A DNA stretch of 64,000 nt from assembly GCF_900114475.1 (NCBI RefSeq), contig NZ_FOTE01000010.1, positions 62,001-126,000 of the forward strand, in the 5' to 3' direction. Below, piece after piece: positions 43,711 through 52,370 of this stretch. How positions within the stretch are numbered: position 1 is the stretch's first letter; each line of letters starts with the position of its first letter. The translations under genes were made by a program, and so were the position numbers. The DNA is from Paenibacillus sp. 1_12 (GTDB lineage Bacteria > Bacillota > Bacilli > Paenibacillales > NBRC-103111). Below the pieces are notes generated by a model. The model did no database searches. It saw only the letters and a list, made by a program, of their open reading frames with translations, and was not told the DNA's origin.

Positions 43711-45765
43711 TTACTTGCTTGCTAGTACTTCAAGAATAGAGCTTGTTGATACATAGGTCGTGCCATTATCAAATTTGAAATCAAGTGCTACTTCTTTACC
43801 TGCCTTCGTAGCTTTACCGCTAGTCAAGTTAAGGACAACGCTGGTGCCATTAACAGTTACCGTAATTTCTCTTGTAGCAGCTTCGTATTTAACCGTACCG
43901 CCAATCACGTTAACAAAAGTGGAAAGCTGAACCCAGTTTTTACCGTCGGATTTGGCATCTGTCAAATTAACACCTAACGCATTGGCTAAACCAAAGAAAA
44001 CTTCGGTATTGTCCATGGTACCTTTGAAATAGCTGGAGCCTGGGCCATAAGCCATTAAAGGAACATCGTCTGCGGAATGTACGCCAGTGCTTTCTGTCGT
44101 TGGGTTAAGAATCCCTTTGCGTAAGAAACGATCACGTTCCGGATCATCCGGGTTAGCTAATTTAGCAGGATTGGCAACATAGAGACCTTCTTTATTTTTT
44201 ACAGACGGTGAGGTTGGAATTGGATCGAATTTGTAATCCTCATAGTGATCCGTACCTGCTCCAAATACGACTCCTAGCTTGCGTTCAACATCAGGGCTGT
44301 CCGGGAAGCCGTCACCATTTGAATCTACATAAGTCGGGAATTTAGATTCTTCATACGTGCGGAAGCCTTCTCTGCCCGATTTGCCGTCACCTTCCCAATA
44401 CGTTCCAGCCAAACTTACAGAGTGAGCATGATCAGCTGTTATTACGATCATCGTATCGCCATTCTTTTCAGCAAAACGCTTGGCCACGCCGACAGCTTTA
44501 TCCATCTCAATCGTATCATAGGCAGCACGCTCCCAATCCATAGGATGAAGCTGCTTATCGATGCTTGCGCCTTCTACCATCAGGAAAAACCCGTTCTCGT
44601 TTTTACTCAGCACATCAATCGCCTTTTGTGTCATATCCCACAAATTCGGTTGATCTGTAAAGCTTTTCAATTCAGCTGTATTATTAGTCGAACGGTCGTA
44701 ATATACACTCATATCCGCTGGATGGAACAAGCCGAGCAGCTTATCCGGTGTGTTGGCAGCTTTTAGCTGTGTTGCATTCTCAGCGATGGTGTAGCCTTTT
44801 TTCTGGAACATATCGAATAAATCCTGATCATCCTTACGCTTGGAGCCTGGTGTTGATTTAGGCAAGAAGTAAGCAGAGCCACCACCCAAGATAACTTCTG
44901 GCTGCAGCTTGTACAGCATTTCTGCGATTTCCGGCTTATCCGCACGACGACGTGTATGGGATACTACTGCAGCAGGTGTTGCATCTTCAATTTCGGATGT
45001 GGTAACAACACCTACGGACATTTTTCTGCTTCTCTTTAACATTTCAGCCAGTGTCTCTACCTTCGGATCATCCAGAGAGCTTTCCGTGTTATCCGGATAA
45101 ATACCAAGACCGTTTACGGCCGATTTATGGCCTGTATTATACGCACTCGCGCTGTTCGCGGAGTCCGTAACGATGGAATCCATTCCTGAGGTGGTAACTA
45201 CTGCTCGTTGATCGAACTTATCCATTTCCAACAGACCATTATATTTACCCTCAGTCATCCCCTTGGACATAACTCTGGAAATGGTGATATCGGGAAATGC
45301 CATTCCATCACCGATGAACAAAATGACGTTTTTCGCCTTCTGCCCGCCGTTATCCGCCAATACTACTTCATATTTAACGGTTTTAGATAAACCATCCGCT
45401 TTTACAGCTACATCATATGTACCTGCCGTGTTAATACTTACATCACGAATTGTGAATTCTTGACTTTTGCTCGTGTTCGTTTTTACGAAAGGCTTACCGA
45501 AAAATTGCTCCGCATCCTTACCGTTAACCGTGATACTTACAGAGCCTGGCATTGCCTTCAAATCGTTCAGCTCCACGCGGAAATCAAATTTCCCGCCAGC
45601 TATAAATTTGGCGCGATCGATTGGAGCGATGTACACGGATGGTGCTGCTGCTTGCTCAGCCGCCTGTACCGTCGAAACGCCAATCGGAAGCAGCTCGGGA
45701 CTATTAACCAACAAACCTCCCGTCAGTGCAATACTTGTAATCAGCTTTAAAGTCTTTGTTTTCAT
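43711..45765 (-). CDS. Secreted alkaline phosphatase with C-terminal stalk domain
   Basis: A 684-residue exported enzyme (signal through VQAAEQA). The N-terminal ~120 residues are a beta domain. The phosphatase core starts KNVILFIGDGMAFPD (metal site). The catalytic Ser is in SIVTDSANSASAYNTGHKS (DSA), then MVEGASIDKQLHPMDW and TADHAHS (Zn ligands), and a late GVHSADDVPLMAYGPG. The last ~85 residues are a copper-amine-oxidase-like stalk (WVQLSTFVNVIGGTVKYEAAT). It needs zinc and magnesium and releases phosphate from esters. Followed at 62 bp by the lipoprotein-ABC genes without an evident terminator. Confidence 0.92.
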   Translation of the reverse strand: MKTKTLKLITSIALTGGLLVNSPELLPIGVSTVQAAEQAAAPSVYIAPIDRAKFIAGGKFDFRVELNDLKAMPGSVSITVNGKDAEQFFGKPFVKTNTSKSQEFTIRDVSINTAGTYDVAVKADGLSKTVKYEVVLADNGGQKAKNVILFIGDGMAFPDITISRVMSKGMTEGKYNGLLEMDKFDQRAVVTTSGMDSIVTDSANSASAYNTGHKSAVNGLGIYPDNTESSLDDPKVETLAEMLKRSRKMSVGVVTTSEIEDATPAAVVSHTRRRADKPEIAEMLYKLQPEVILGGGSAYFLPKSTPGSKRKDDQDLFDMFQKKGYTIAENATQLKAANTPDKLLGLFHPADMSVYYDRSTNNTAELKSFTDQPNLWDMTQKAIDVLSKNENGFFLMVEGASIDKQLHPMDWERAAYDTIEMDKAVGVAKRFAEKNGDTMIVITADHAHSVSLAGTYWEGDGKSGREGFRTYEESKFPTYVDSNGDGFPDSPDVERKLGVVFGAGTDHYEDYKFDPIPTSPSVKNKEGLYVANPAKLANPDDPERDRFLRKGILNPTTESTGVHSADDVPLMAYGPGSSYFKGTMDNTEVFFGLANALGVNLTDAKSDGKNWVQLSTFVNVIGGTVKYEAATREITVTVNGTSVVLNLTSGKATKAGKEVALDFKFDNGTTYVSTSSILEVLASK

Positions 45766-45797
45766 TCTGATTCAACACCTCCAACAGTTTTGGCCAA

Positions 45798-45909
45798 ACA
45801 TATGTATTAAGTGGACATATGTTCAATTGTAACTATCAAAGATTTAACAGAATCCCAGAGTTCATTATCCATATGTTAAATTTGCTCAGAAACGTAAACT
45901 GAATGTAAA
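45798..45909 (-). promoter_or_regulatory. Upstream region of the phosphatase gene: repeated ACATATGT and Pho-box-like site
   Basis: ACATATGT occurs at 45798-45805 and 45815-45822 (17 bp apart), and a third CATATG at 45870-45875. On the minus strand TTTACA-TTCAG-TTTACG (45909-45893) looks like the 11-bp-spaced direct repeats bound by PhoP. Both assignments are by eye; phosphate control would fit the gene. Confidence 0.4.
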
Positions 45910-45964
45910 TTATATCTTTTTCAACCCATCGAGCTAATCTGTTCTAGCTTAGAAAGGTTAATTA

Positions 45965-46174
45965 TTAAGTATGGTATTTACCGTTTGGCTCATTTAGTGC
46001 CCATTCCAGCATCATCACCATGGACTCCAGCTGCTCTACCTTTGAACGTAGCATTCCTATTTTCCCCTCGTTCTCTGGATTGTTTTGCCGTACATTTTCC
46101 AGATCTGCTTCCGCTGACTTCAACTGCATTTCTAGCTCATTGCGTTTTCTTTTAATTTGATCCTCGGTTCTCAT
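45965..46174 (-). CDS. Small coiled-coil protein
   Basis: A 69-residue charged protein with heptad-like leucines (RKRNELEMQLKSAEADLENV, then IGMLRSKVEQLESMVMMLEW), predicting a coiled-coil hairpin. GGAGG lies nine bases before the ATG. It ends 200 bp from the phosphatase start and is transcribed toward it. Not recognised. Confidence 0.6.
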   Translation of the reverse strand: MRTEDQIKRKRNELEMQLKSAEADLENVRQNNPENEGKIGMLRSKVEQLESMVMMLEWALNEPNGKYHT

Positions 46175-46387
46175 ATTGCCCCAGCCTCCATGTATATAAG
46201 TAGTTGAATATCATCATACCGAAAAAGCAATTGTTCGTAAAACTTTCATACGATTGCTCGTTATATGCCCATAATCGGGTAAATAAAGGTATAGCTAGTG
46301 GGTAAGTGGGAAATAATAATACCTTTCCAAATGCTAAGTCATTAACCAGAACTGCCATTCATGATAGAAATGAGGAGGTATGTAACG

Positions 46388-47575
46388 ATGAGTGTCTTAT
46401 TTACTCCGGAGCTGCTCAGAAATCCTTATCCCATGTATGATCAAATGCGCATAGGGCAGCCAGTTTTTTATATGGAAGCTATGAAATTTTGGTCCGTGTT
46501 CCGGTATGAGGATGTAAGGACCGTGCTTTCTGATCAAGCCCGCTTTTCTTCCGGCCACGGCAATGGCTCAAATTCAGAATCTGCTTCTGACAAGCCTGCA
46601 CAGGCAAACAGCGGTTTCTCGATAATTACTACCGATCCTCCCAAGCATACTATGCTTCGCTCTTTGGTTAGTCGTGCTTTTACTCCCAAGGCAGTTGCTG
46701 CGTTGGAACCACGTATCAAGCAAATCGCCAATGAACTGCTGGATCCATTTATACCATCAGGCCAGATTGACCTCATTCGGGATTTTTCTTACCCGCTGCC
46801 TGTTATCGTCATTGCTGAGCTGCTAGGTATCCCGAGCGAGGATCGCGATCGGTTCAAGCATTGGTCCGATGAGGTTGTAGCCTCAGCCAATGCCATTGTT
46901 GGAGAAGCGAATCCCGAGTCCCAAAAAGCTCTCATGGAGATGCATGCCTATTTCCGCGAAATCATAGCAAAACGCCGCATTCACCCCCAAGATGATTTAA
47001 TCAGTGCTCTCTTGTTGGCGGAAGAGGAGCAGCAGCAGCTGTCAGAGCACGACATATTGGCTTTCTGTTCACTCTTGCTGGTTGCGGGCAATGAAACGAC
47101 GACCAATCTGATCGGCAATGCAGTTCTTACCTTATTGGAGCATCCAATAGAACTGGAAAAGCTCCTTAAAGATCCACTGCTTCTTCCTTCTGCCATTGAA
47201 GAGGTGCTTCGATATCGCTCCCCTGTTCAAGCGATGTTTCGTACCGCCAAGGAGGAAATCCAGATCGGCGGACAAACGATTCCTGCAGGCAGCCGGGTCG
47301 TCGCATGGATTGGATCGGCAAACCGTGACGAGCAGAAATTTAAGAATGCCAATACGTTCGATATTACACGAGATCCCAATCCACATATTGCTTTTGGCCA
47401 CGGTATCCACTTCTGTCTGGGCGCACCGCTTGCACGACTGGAAGCACGAGTCGCACTTAGAGTCATACTGGATCGTCTTCCGAACCTACAGCGGGCAAAT
47501 CAAGAAATGCTTCATCCTGCAAGTGGGTTTATTGTACATGGAGTCGAAAGCTTGCCTTTACGCTTTCAACATTAA
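46388..47575 (+). CDS. Cytochrome P450 (CYP107/BioI-like bacterial class)
   Basis: A 395-residue soluble P450. The I-helix motif is VAGNETT (about 240), the K-helix EVLRYR, and the haem-binding loop FGHGIHFCLGAPLAR contains the axial Cys. It needs a ferredoxin or flavodoxin partner, none of which is adjacent. Substrate unknown: in Bacilli, relatives hydroxylate fatty acids or polyketides. ATG 46388 is nine bases after GGAGG; the longer frame to 46361 lacks a site. A perfect 18-bp hairpin follows the gene. Confidence 0.92.
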   Translation: MSVLFTPELLRNPYPMYDQMRIGQPVFYMEAMKFWSVFRYEDVRTVLSDQARFSSGHGNGSNSESASDKPAQANSGFSIITTDPPKHTMLRSLVSRAFTPKAVAALEPRIKQIANELLDPFIPSGQIDLIRDFSYPLPVIVIAELLGIPSEDRDRFKHWSDEVVASANAIVGEANPESQKALMEMHAYFREIIAKRRIHPQDDLISALLLAEEEQQQLSEHDILAFCSLLLVAGNETTTNLIGNAVLTLLEHPIELEKLLKDPLLLPSAIEEVLRYRSPVQAMFRTAKEEIQIGGQTIPAGSRVVAWIGSANRDEQKFKNANTFDITRDPNPHIAFGHGIHFCLGAPLARLEARVALRVILDRLPNLQRANQEMLHPASGFIVHGVESLPLRFQH

Positions 47576-47585
47576 ATACAACATA

Positions 47586-47648
47586 GATCACCCCAAAAGG
47601 CTTCCTGCTCGTTGGCAAACCGACGGCGTGAAGCCTTTTGGGGTGATC
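47586..47648. repeat. Perfect 18-bp inverted repeat after the P450 gene
   Basis: GATCACCCCAAAAGGCTT (47586-47603) and AAGCCTTTTGGGGTGATC (47631-47648) are exact reverse complements, and CGTTGG/CCGACG inside adds further pairing around CAAA. It starts 10 bp after the stop codon. It has no T-run, so it may act as a stem-type terminator, a 3' stabiliser or a cruciform site. Confidence 0.85.
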
Positions 47649-47687
47649 GCTATGAACAGCCAAAGAAATTTACATTTTAGACAATGA

Positions 47688-47717
47688 TTGCATTATAGAT
47701 GTAAATTGTGATATGAT
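47688..47717 (+). promoter_or_regulatory. Candidate helD promoter
   Basis: TTGCAT (47688-47693) and TATGAT (47712-47717), 18 bp apart, about 50 bp before the helD start. Confidence 0.5.
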
Positions 47718-47765
47718 ATCCGTCCTGTCTAACACAATATGAACGGAATGAGCGGAGGTTATCAC

Positions 47766-49919
47766 TTGGAAATCAGCATGCAAAAGGCGTATGACGAGGA
47801 AATGAAACGGTTAGCGGACACGTTCGCTGAAATTGACCGACAGCTAAAAGAATTGGCAAGCATTCCGCCCTATACCGGACATGATCACACCGAGCAGGTG
47901 CTGGATTCGATTCGTGATTCACGGCGTCGCAATCTGGCGGTAGCCCAGAATGAGCCCTATTTTGGCAGGCTTGATTTTCAGGAAAGCGGTCACAAGGAGC
48001 CTCTCCCTCTTTATATTGGCAAGGTTGGCGTTGAGAAAGATTTGACACTTGAGTTGATGGTCGTCGATTGGCGTGCACCCGTTGCATCTCTGTTCTACTC
48101 GTATACAGGAGGCATGGACGCCACTCAATACGACTCCCCGGATGGGCTTGTGGAAGGCCTTGTCTTTTTAAAAAGAAACCTCGTCATTCGCAAGCAAATT
48201 CTTCAGCGGGTGGTCGATACATTTGACCGAAACAGCGACAACATGGCAGTCACTGATGAATTCCTACTCTACCGTTTGGGAGAGAACAAGGATAACAAGC
48301 TGCGTGACATCGTTTCCACCATTCAATCTGAGCAGGATTCGATTATCCGTGCTGTAAAGAACAGCGCTTTACTTATACAAGGTGTTGCTGGAAGCGGTAA
48401 AACAACGGTTGCTTTACATCGACTCGCCTATTTGCTCTATCAATACCGTGATCAGGTTCGCGCTGAACGCATGATAATATTTGCTCCCAACCGAATGTTT
48501 CTCGACTATATTTCGGGGGTGCTTCCAGAGCTTGGTGTCGGCGATATTCAGCAAACTACTTTTAGCGACTGGGCGCTGGAGCTTTTGGAGCATGAGGTGA
48601 AGCTCATTGATACTGCAGAGCAATTGCGATACTGGTTTCAAACGGGTCCGGGACGTCCTGTTATGAACGATGCGGCTCCGGGACGTTGGAAAGGGTCGAT
48701 CCGCTTCATGCATTGGCTGGAGCAAGCACTGGAGCAGTTCGAAGCTTCTGCTGCACCCGATGCAGATTACAGCCCGTGGGACGGAGTCAAGCTGAGCAAG
48801 CAAACGATGCGTCATTGGTATGAGGTTGAATATAAACATGACCCTCTAATGAAACGACGAGAACGGGTATTGGCACGCGTAAAACGGTGGCAGGAAATGG
48901 AGCTTGAAAAGGTTTGGGAGGTTCATCTGAAAAAGGACTACAAGAAAAAAGCTTCCAGCCGACTGCGCGACTATGGAAAGCACTGGACTGCCTACACCCC
49001 ATTTACATTCTATAAAGAATTGTTCCAATCTGCGGGTAAGCCCAATTATTTGTCTGTCGAGCTTTACAATGAAATACCTAAGGAACTGCTTGCCGCAACT
49101 GAAGCACAACTTAAAAAGAAACGTGTACAGCCCGAGGATTTGGCCGCACTGCTGTTCATTCGCAGTAAATTTCATGGTATTCATGGAGATCTCACCTTTG
49201 ATCATACGGTGATTGATGAAGCTCAGGATTTTTCGCCGTTTCAGGTTGCTTTGTTGAACCTGCATACTCGGAATCAATCGTTTACCATACTGGGAGACCT
49301 TTCCCAAGGAATCCATGCTTATCAGGGGATTCGCAAATGGGATGAGTTTACAGCGCTTTTTGAAGAAGGTAAAACGGCTTATTTTCAATTGGATCGCAGT
49401 TATCGATCTACTATGGAAATTATTTATTTTGCCAATGAAGTATTAAAGCTCGGTCTGGAGCAGCCTGCCGCCCTGGCTATTCCTGTATTCCGCAGTGGGG
49501 ACCCTGTCCAAATCGTTCAGGTGGATGAAGCCAAGCTGACTGCCTCCATTATTACTGCTGTGCAAAAGCTGCAAACCGGAGAAATTACAACCGTTGCGAT
49601 TCTGGTTCGTACCGAGGCACGCAGCGAAGCGCTTTATAAGAAGCTGAATGCAGCCGGACTGGCGGTCAATCTGATCGCGGCGGGTCAGCAGCACTATGAG
49701 GGGGGGATTTCAATCGTACCGACCTTCATGGCAAAAGGTCTTGAATTCGATGCCGTATTGATCATAGATGTGGATGACGTTCATTATCCGGCCACTGAGC
49801 AGGATGCCAAGCTGTTATATGTAGGTTGCACCCGTGCTTTGCATTCGCTGCAGATCTGGTACGATGGGATGGCCTCACCTTTAATTGATCCAATCCAGGG
49901 TGATTTTGTATTAAGATAA
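47766..49919 (+). CDS. helD: HelD-type UvrD-like helicase that recycles RNA polymerase
   Basis: A 717-residue SF1 motor. The N-terminal ~60 residues are a coiled-coil arm. The helicase core begins LIQGVAGSGKTTVALHRLAYLL (Walker A), with VIDEAQDFSPFQ (Walker B), LGDLSQGIHAYQG, LDRSYRSTMEI and a late VGCTRALHSL. HelD frees stalled RNA polymerase from DNA in Firmicutes. The start is TTG 47766, seven bases after GGAGG. The length fits (about 770 in B. subtilis). Confidence 0.9.
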   Translation: MEISMQKAYDEEMKRLADTFAEIDRQLKELASIPPYTGHDHTEQVLDSIRDSRRRNLAVAQNEPYFGRLDFQESGHKEPLPLYIGKVGVEKDLTLELMVVDWRAPVASLFYSYTGGMDATQYDSPDGLVEGLVFLKRNLVIRKQILQRVVDTFDRNSDNMAVTDEFLLYRLGENKDNKLRDIVSTIQSEQDSIIRAVKNSALLIQGVAGSGKTTVALHRLAYLLYQYRDQVRAERMIIFAPNRMFLDYISGVLPELGVGDIQQTTFSDWALELLEHEVKLIDTAEQLRYWFQTGPGRPVMNDAAPGRWKGSIRFMHWLEQALEQFEASAAPDADYSPWDGVKLSKQTMRHWYEVEYKHDPLMKRRERVLARVKRWQEMELEKVWEVHLKKDYKKKASSRLRDYGKHWTAYTPFTFYKELFQSAGKPNYLSVELYNEIPKELLAATEAQLKKKRVQPEDLAALLFIRSKFHGIHGDLTFDHTVIDEAQDFSPFQVALLNLHTRNQSFTILGDLSQGIHAYQGIRKWDEFTALFEEGKTAYFQLDRSYRSTMEIIYFANEVLKLGLEQPAALAIPVFRSGDPVQIVQVDEAKLTASIITAVQKLQTGEITTVAILVRTEARSEALYKKLNAAGLAVNLIAAGQQHYEGGISIVPTFMAKGLEFDAVLIIDVDDVHYPATEQDAKLLYVGCTRALHSLQIWYDGMASPLIDPIQGDFVLR

Positions 49920-50080
49920 TTGGAAGCACTCAACTTATAGACTGGCTTTAGAATCCAACTACGATTCCAATCGAATCCTGAGTCTCTGTTCAGGATCGTT
50001 GAACCTTCCAGAAACTCTGTCATCTATTGATTAGGGGACAGTAGCGAATAAAGAGAATGGAAATCTAAGAAACGGACAAA

Positions 50081-50130
50081 AACAACCCGTCATGAGCACA
50101 TATCGTGCCTTGACGGGCTGTTTTATTTAT
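50081..50130. terminator. Bidirectional terminator between helD and the dehydrogenase
   Basis: AACAACCCGTCA (50081-50092) pairs with TGACGGGCTGTT (50111-50122) with one mismatch, and T-runs occur on both sides. The rest of the 302 bp between 49920 and 50221 shows no gene. Confidence 0.85.
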
Positions 50131-50221
50131 ATAGCCACTTTAAAAGTGGTGAATTGGTGTTATCGGAAGAACAATTCTGCCCTGCTGAGCCACTTATTCA
50201 GCGCACTTTAAGCTCTATTCA

Positions 50222-51214
50222 TTATGCTTTAGCTACGCCCTGCAGCTCCTGAACCACGTAGGCTTCCCCACCAGTCAATACACCAACGAGATTTTTTGCT
50301 GCCAGCATGGCCATATCATAACGTGTTTTGTCAGTTGCTGACCCAATGTGCGGCAAAGTGACAACGTTCGGCATTTTGAGCAATGGATTATCGATTGGAG
50401 TTGGCTCTACATCGAACACATCAAGACCTGCTCCACGAATCGTTCCGTTATTCAAGGCTTCAATCAGCGCCTGCTCGTCTATGGTTGCACCACGGGAAGC
50501 ATTAATGAAAAAGGCCGATGGCTTCATAAGACTAAATTGCTCTTTACCGATCATATGCTCCGTCTCCGGAGTTAAAGGCGTAATCATGACTACATAATCC
50601 GACTCGACAAGCAACTCATTCAAGGAGCAGAATCGAGCACCAAACCGGTCCTCAACTTCCGGCTTGCGGCTGCGGCTATGATACAGCATGTTCATATCAA
50701 AGCCATGTACAGCACGTTTGGCAATTGCTTCACCGATACGTCCCATGCCAATAATCCCAATAGTCGCATGATGAACATCCGTTCCGAACAGCTCGGTGCC
50801 CTTTACTGCACCTTTTTGCCATTTACCTGCCTTTACAAAAGCGTCTAGCTCTGCAATTCTTCTACCTGCACTCAGCATGAGCGCAAACACGAGATCCGCA
50901 ACCGTACCATCCAGAACATAAGGAGTATGCGTACCCAGCACACCTCTCGCTTTCATTTCCTCAATATCAAAATGGTTGTAACCAACAGATGACGAGCTTA
51001 CTACGCGCAGCTTTGGTGCACGGTCCAACATCTCAGCATTTACAGCCGTACTAGAGAGGAAAACACCATCCATATCGCTAATCTTCTCCAGAATTTCAGC
51101 ACGAGGCATAATGCCTTCCTTGTCCCAGCTAACACAATCACAATGTTCATTCAAATAATTTTGAACCGTTTCCGGCACTTTTTGCGTGATAAGAACCTTT
51201 GGTTTAGCTGACAT
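50222..51214 (-). CDS. D-2-hydroxyacid dehydrogenase (glyoxylate/hydroxypyruvate reductase-like)
   Basis: A 330-residue NAD(P)-dependent enzyme. NAD motif GIIGMGRIGEAIAKRA (about 153-168), the GTVADLVFALML helix, INASRGATIDEQALIEAL, and the catalytic His in LPHIGSAT. This resembles GhrB-type enzymes reducing glyoxylate or hydroxypyruvate to glycolate/glycerate. AGGAGG precedes the ATG. It lies 49 bp after larE on the same strand, so they may be cotranscribed. Confidence 0.88.
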   Translation of the reverse strand: MSAKPKVLITQKVPETVQNYLNEHCDCVSWDKEGIMPRAEILEKISDMDGVFLSSTAVNAEMLDRAPKLRVVSSSSVGYNHFDIEEMKARGVLGTHTPYVLDGTVADLVFALMLSAGRRIAELDAFVKAGKWQKGAVKGTELFGTDVHHATIGIIGMGRIGEAIAKRAVHGFDMNMLYHSRSRKPEVEDRFGARFCSLNELLVESDYVVMITPLTPETEHMIGKEQFSLMKPSAFFINASRGATIDEQALIEALNNGTIRGAGLDVFDVEPTPIDNPLLKMPNVVTLPHIGSATDKTRYDMAMLAAKNLVGVLTGGEAYVVQELQGVAKA

Positions 51215-51263
51215 TTTATTTCCTCCAGGCGCTTTTATTTGAAAAATCTATTTTCTATCGTAA

Positions 51264-52103
51264 TTATACAGTATCCGCATGGACGGATTGCTGATCGGGA
51301 CTTAGCACTTCATTCAAGCTCCCTGAGCGGTAACCCTTCAAATCCATCGTCACGTAGGCATAACCGATTTCTTTCAGCTTGGCATGAACGGTTTCAGCAA
51401 CAGCCAGCATCTCGGGCAGATCCGAGGCAGGCACTTCGATACGCGCCAAATTTTCATGCTGTCTAACCCGTACTTGACGGAATCCGAGTTGAATCAGGAA
51501 ATCCTCAGCTTGGTCAATCATCGACAGTTTTAAAGCTGTAATCGCTTCCCCGTAAGGTATTCTTGAAGACAGACATGCAAAGGATGGCTTATCCCAGGTA
51601 CGTAGTCCAAATTGACGGGAAAGATGACGGATTTCCGATTTTTTGATCCCTGCTTCCAGCAGCGGCGCACGTACACCTTGATCATGAGCAGCCTGCAGTC
51701 CAGGGCGGTGTTCACCCAAATCATCCGCAATTGCGCCAAAGATGACGTGATGATAACCTTTTTTCTCAGCGATTGGAATAAGGTGCTCAAATAATGAATT
51801 TTTGCAAAAATAACAACGGTTTGTCGGGTTCTCGGCATAACCGGGAATGTCCAATTCACTCGTGTGAATAACCTCATGCGGCGCATTAAGCTCCTTGGCG
51901 AGCAGAATCGCCTCTTCCTTCTCCCGAACCGGGTACGTTTCGGAATCTGCTGTTATTGCCAAGACACGCTCAGGACCCAAAAACTCCAAAGCTGCTTTTA
52001 ATAAAAAAGCACTATCCACGCCGCCCGAAAAAGCGACTACGACCCTATCCATCTCGTGTAAAATACGGCCTAACTCTTCATATTTCTGTTCAATCGTTTG
52101 CAT
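51264..52103 (-). CDS. larE: LarE-like ATP-dependent sulfur transferase
   Basis: A 279-residue PP-loop enzyme. The ATP motif AFSGGVDSAFLLKAAL is at about 24-39, the Cys motif NRCYFCKNSLFEHL near 95-108, and SFACLSSRIPYGE has the Cys corresponding to the sulfur-donating residue of sacrificial LarE. LarE makes the nickel-pincer cofactor of lactate racemase together with LarB and LarC, which are absent here. Cys pairs in NRCYFC might instead allow a [4Fe-4S]-type LarE that is not sacrificial. A hairpin repeat array precedes its ribosome binding site. Confidence 0.85.
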   Translation of the reverse strand: MQTIEQKYEELGRILHEMDRVVVAFSGGVDSAFLLKAALEFLGPERVLAITADSETYPVREKEEAILLAKELNAPHEVIHTSELDIPGYAENPTNRCYFCKNSLFEHLIPIAEKKGYHHVIFGAIADDLGEHRPGLQAAHDQGVRAPLLEAGIKKSEIRHLSRQFGLRTWDKPSFACLSSRIPYGEAITALKLSMIDQAEDFLIQLGFRQVRVRQHENLARIEVPASDLPEMLAVAETVHAKLKEIGYAYVTMDLKGYRSGSLNEVLSPDQQSVHADTV

Positions 52104-52110
52104 GGGTATC

Positions 52111-52250
52111 CCTCCTAAGAGTTTTGCTTTTGCAAAACTTTCTCCGTAAGCATTACTCAGTTTTACTTTAGCAAAACTTTCTTCGTAAGCATTGCTTCGT
52201 TTTGCTTAGCAAAATTTGCTTCATAAGAATCTGCTTAGTTTTAAGTAGTA
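52111..52250 (-). repeat. 5'-UTR hairpin repeat array, three units plus remnant (larE)
   Basis: Hairpin starts on the plus strand are at 52121, 52160, 52199 and 52238 (spacing 39 each). The first is GTTTTGCTTTTGCAAAAC. The second has GTTTTACTTTAGCAAAAC, the third GTTTTGCTTAGCAAAAT, and the fourth is truncated, so units decay away from the gene. In gene orientation the nearest hairpin continues CTCTTAGGAGGG, exactly the junction seen before trpS. Confidence 0.9.
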
Positions 52251-52370
52251 TTTCAGCTCCCAGGACACTGATCAGCCTGAAAATTATTGTACTGCTGTAT
52301 GAATAAAATGGGACTTTTGCAATCCCGCTTTATTATAGTCCTTTTTACACTCAAGAAAAAGAGCAAATTT

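Noticed and set aside
46152-46358. Minus-strand 68-residue frame upstream of the coiled-coil gene
   Set aside because: It overlaps the start of that gene, lacks a ribosome binding site and spans the divergent promoter region.
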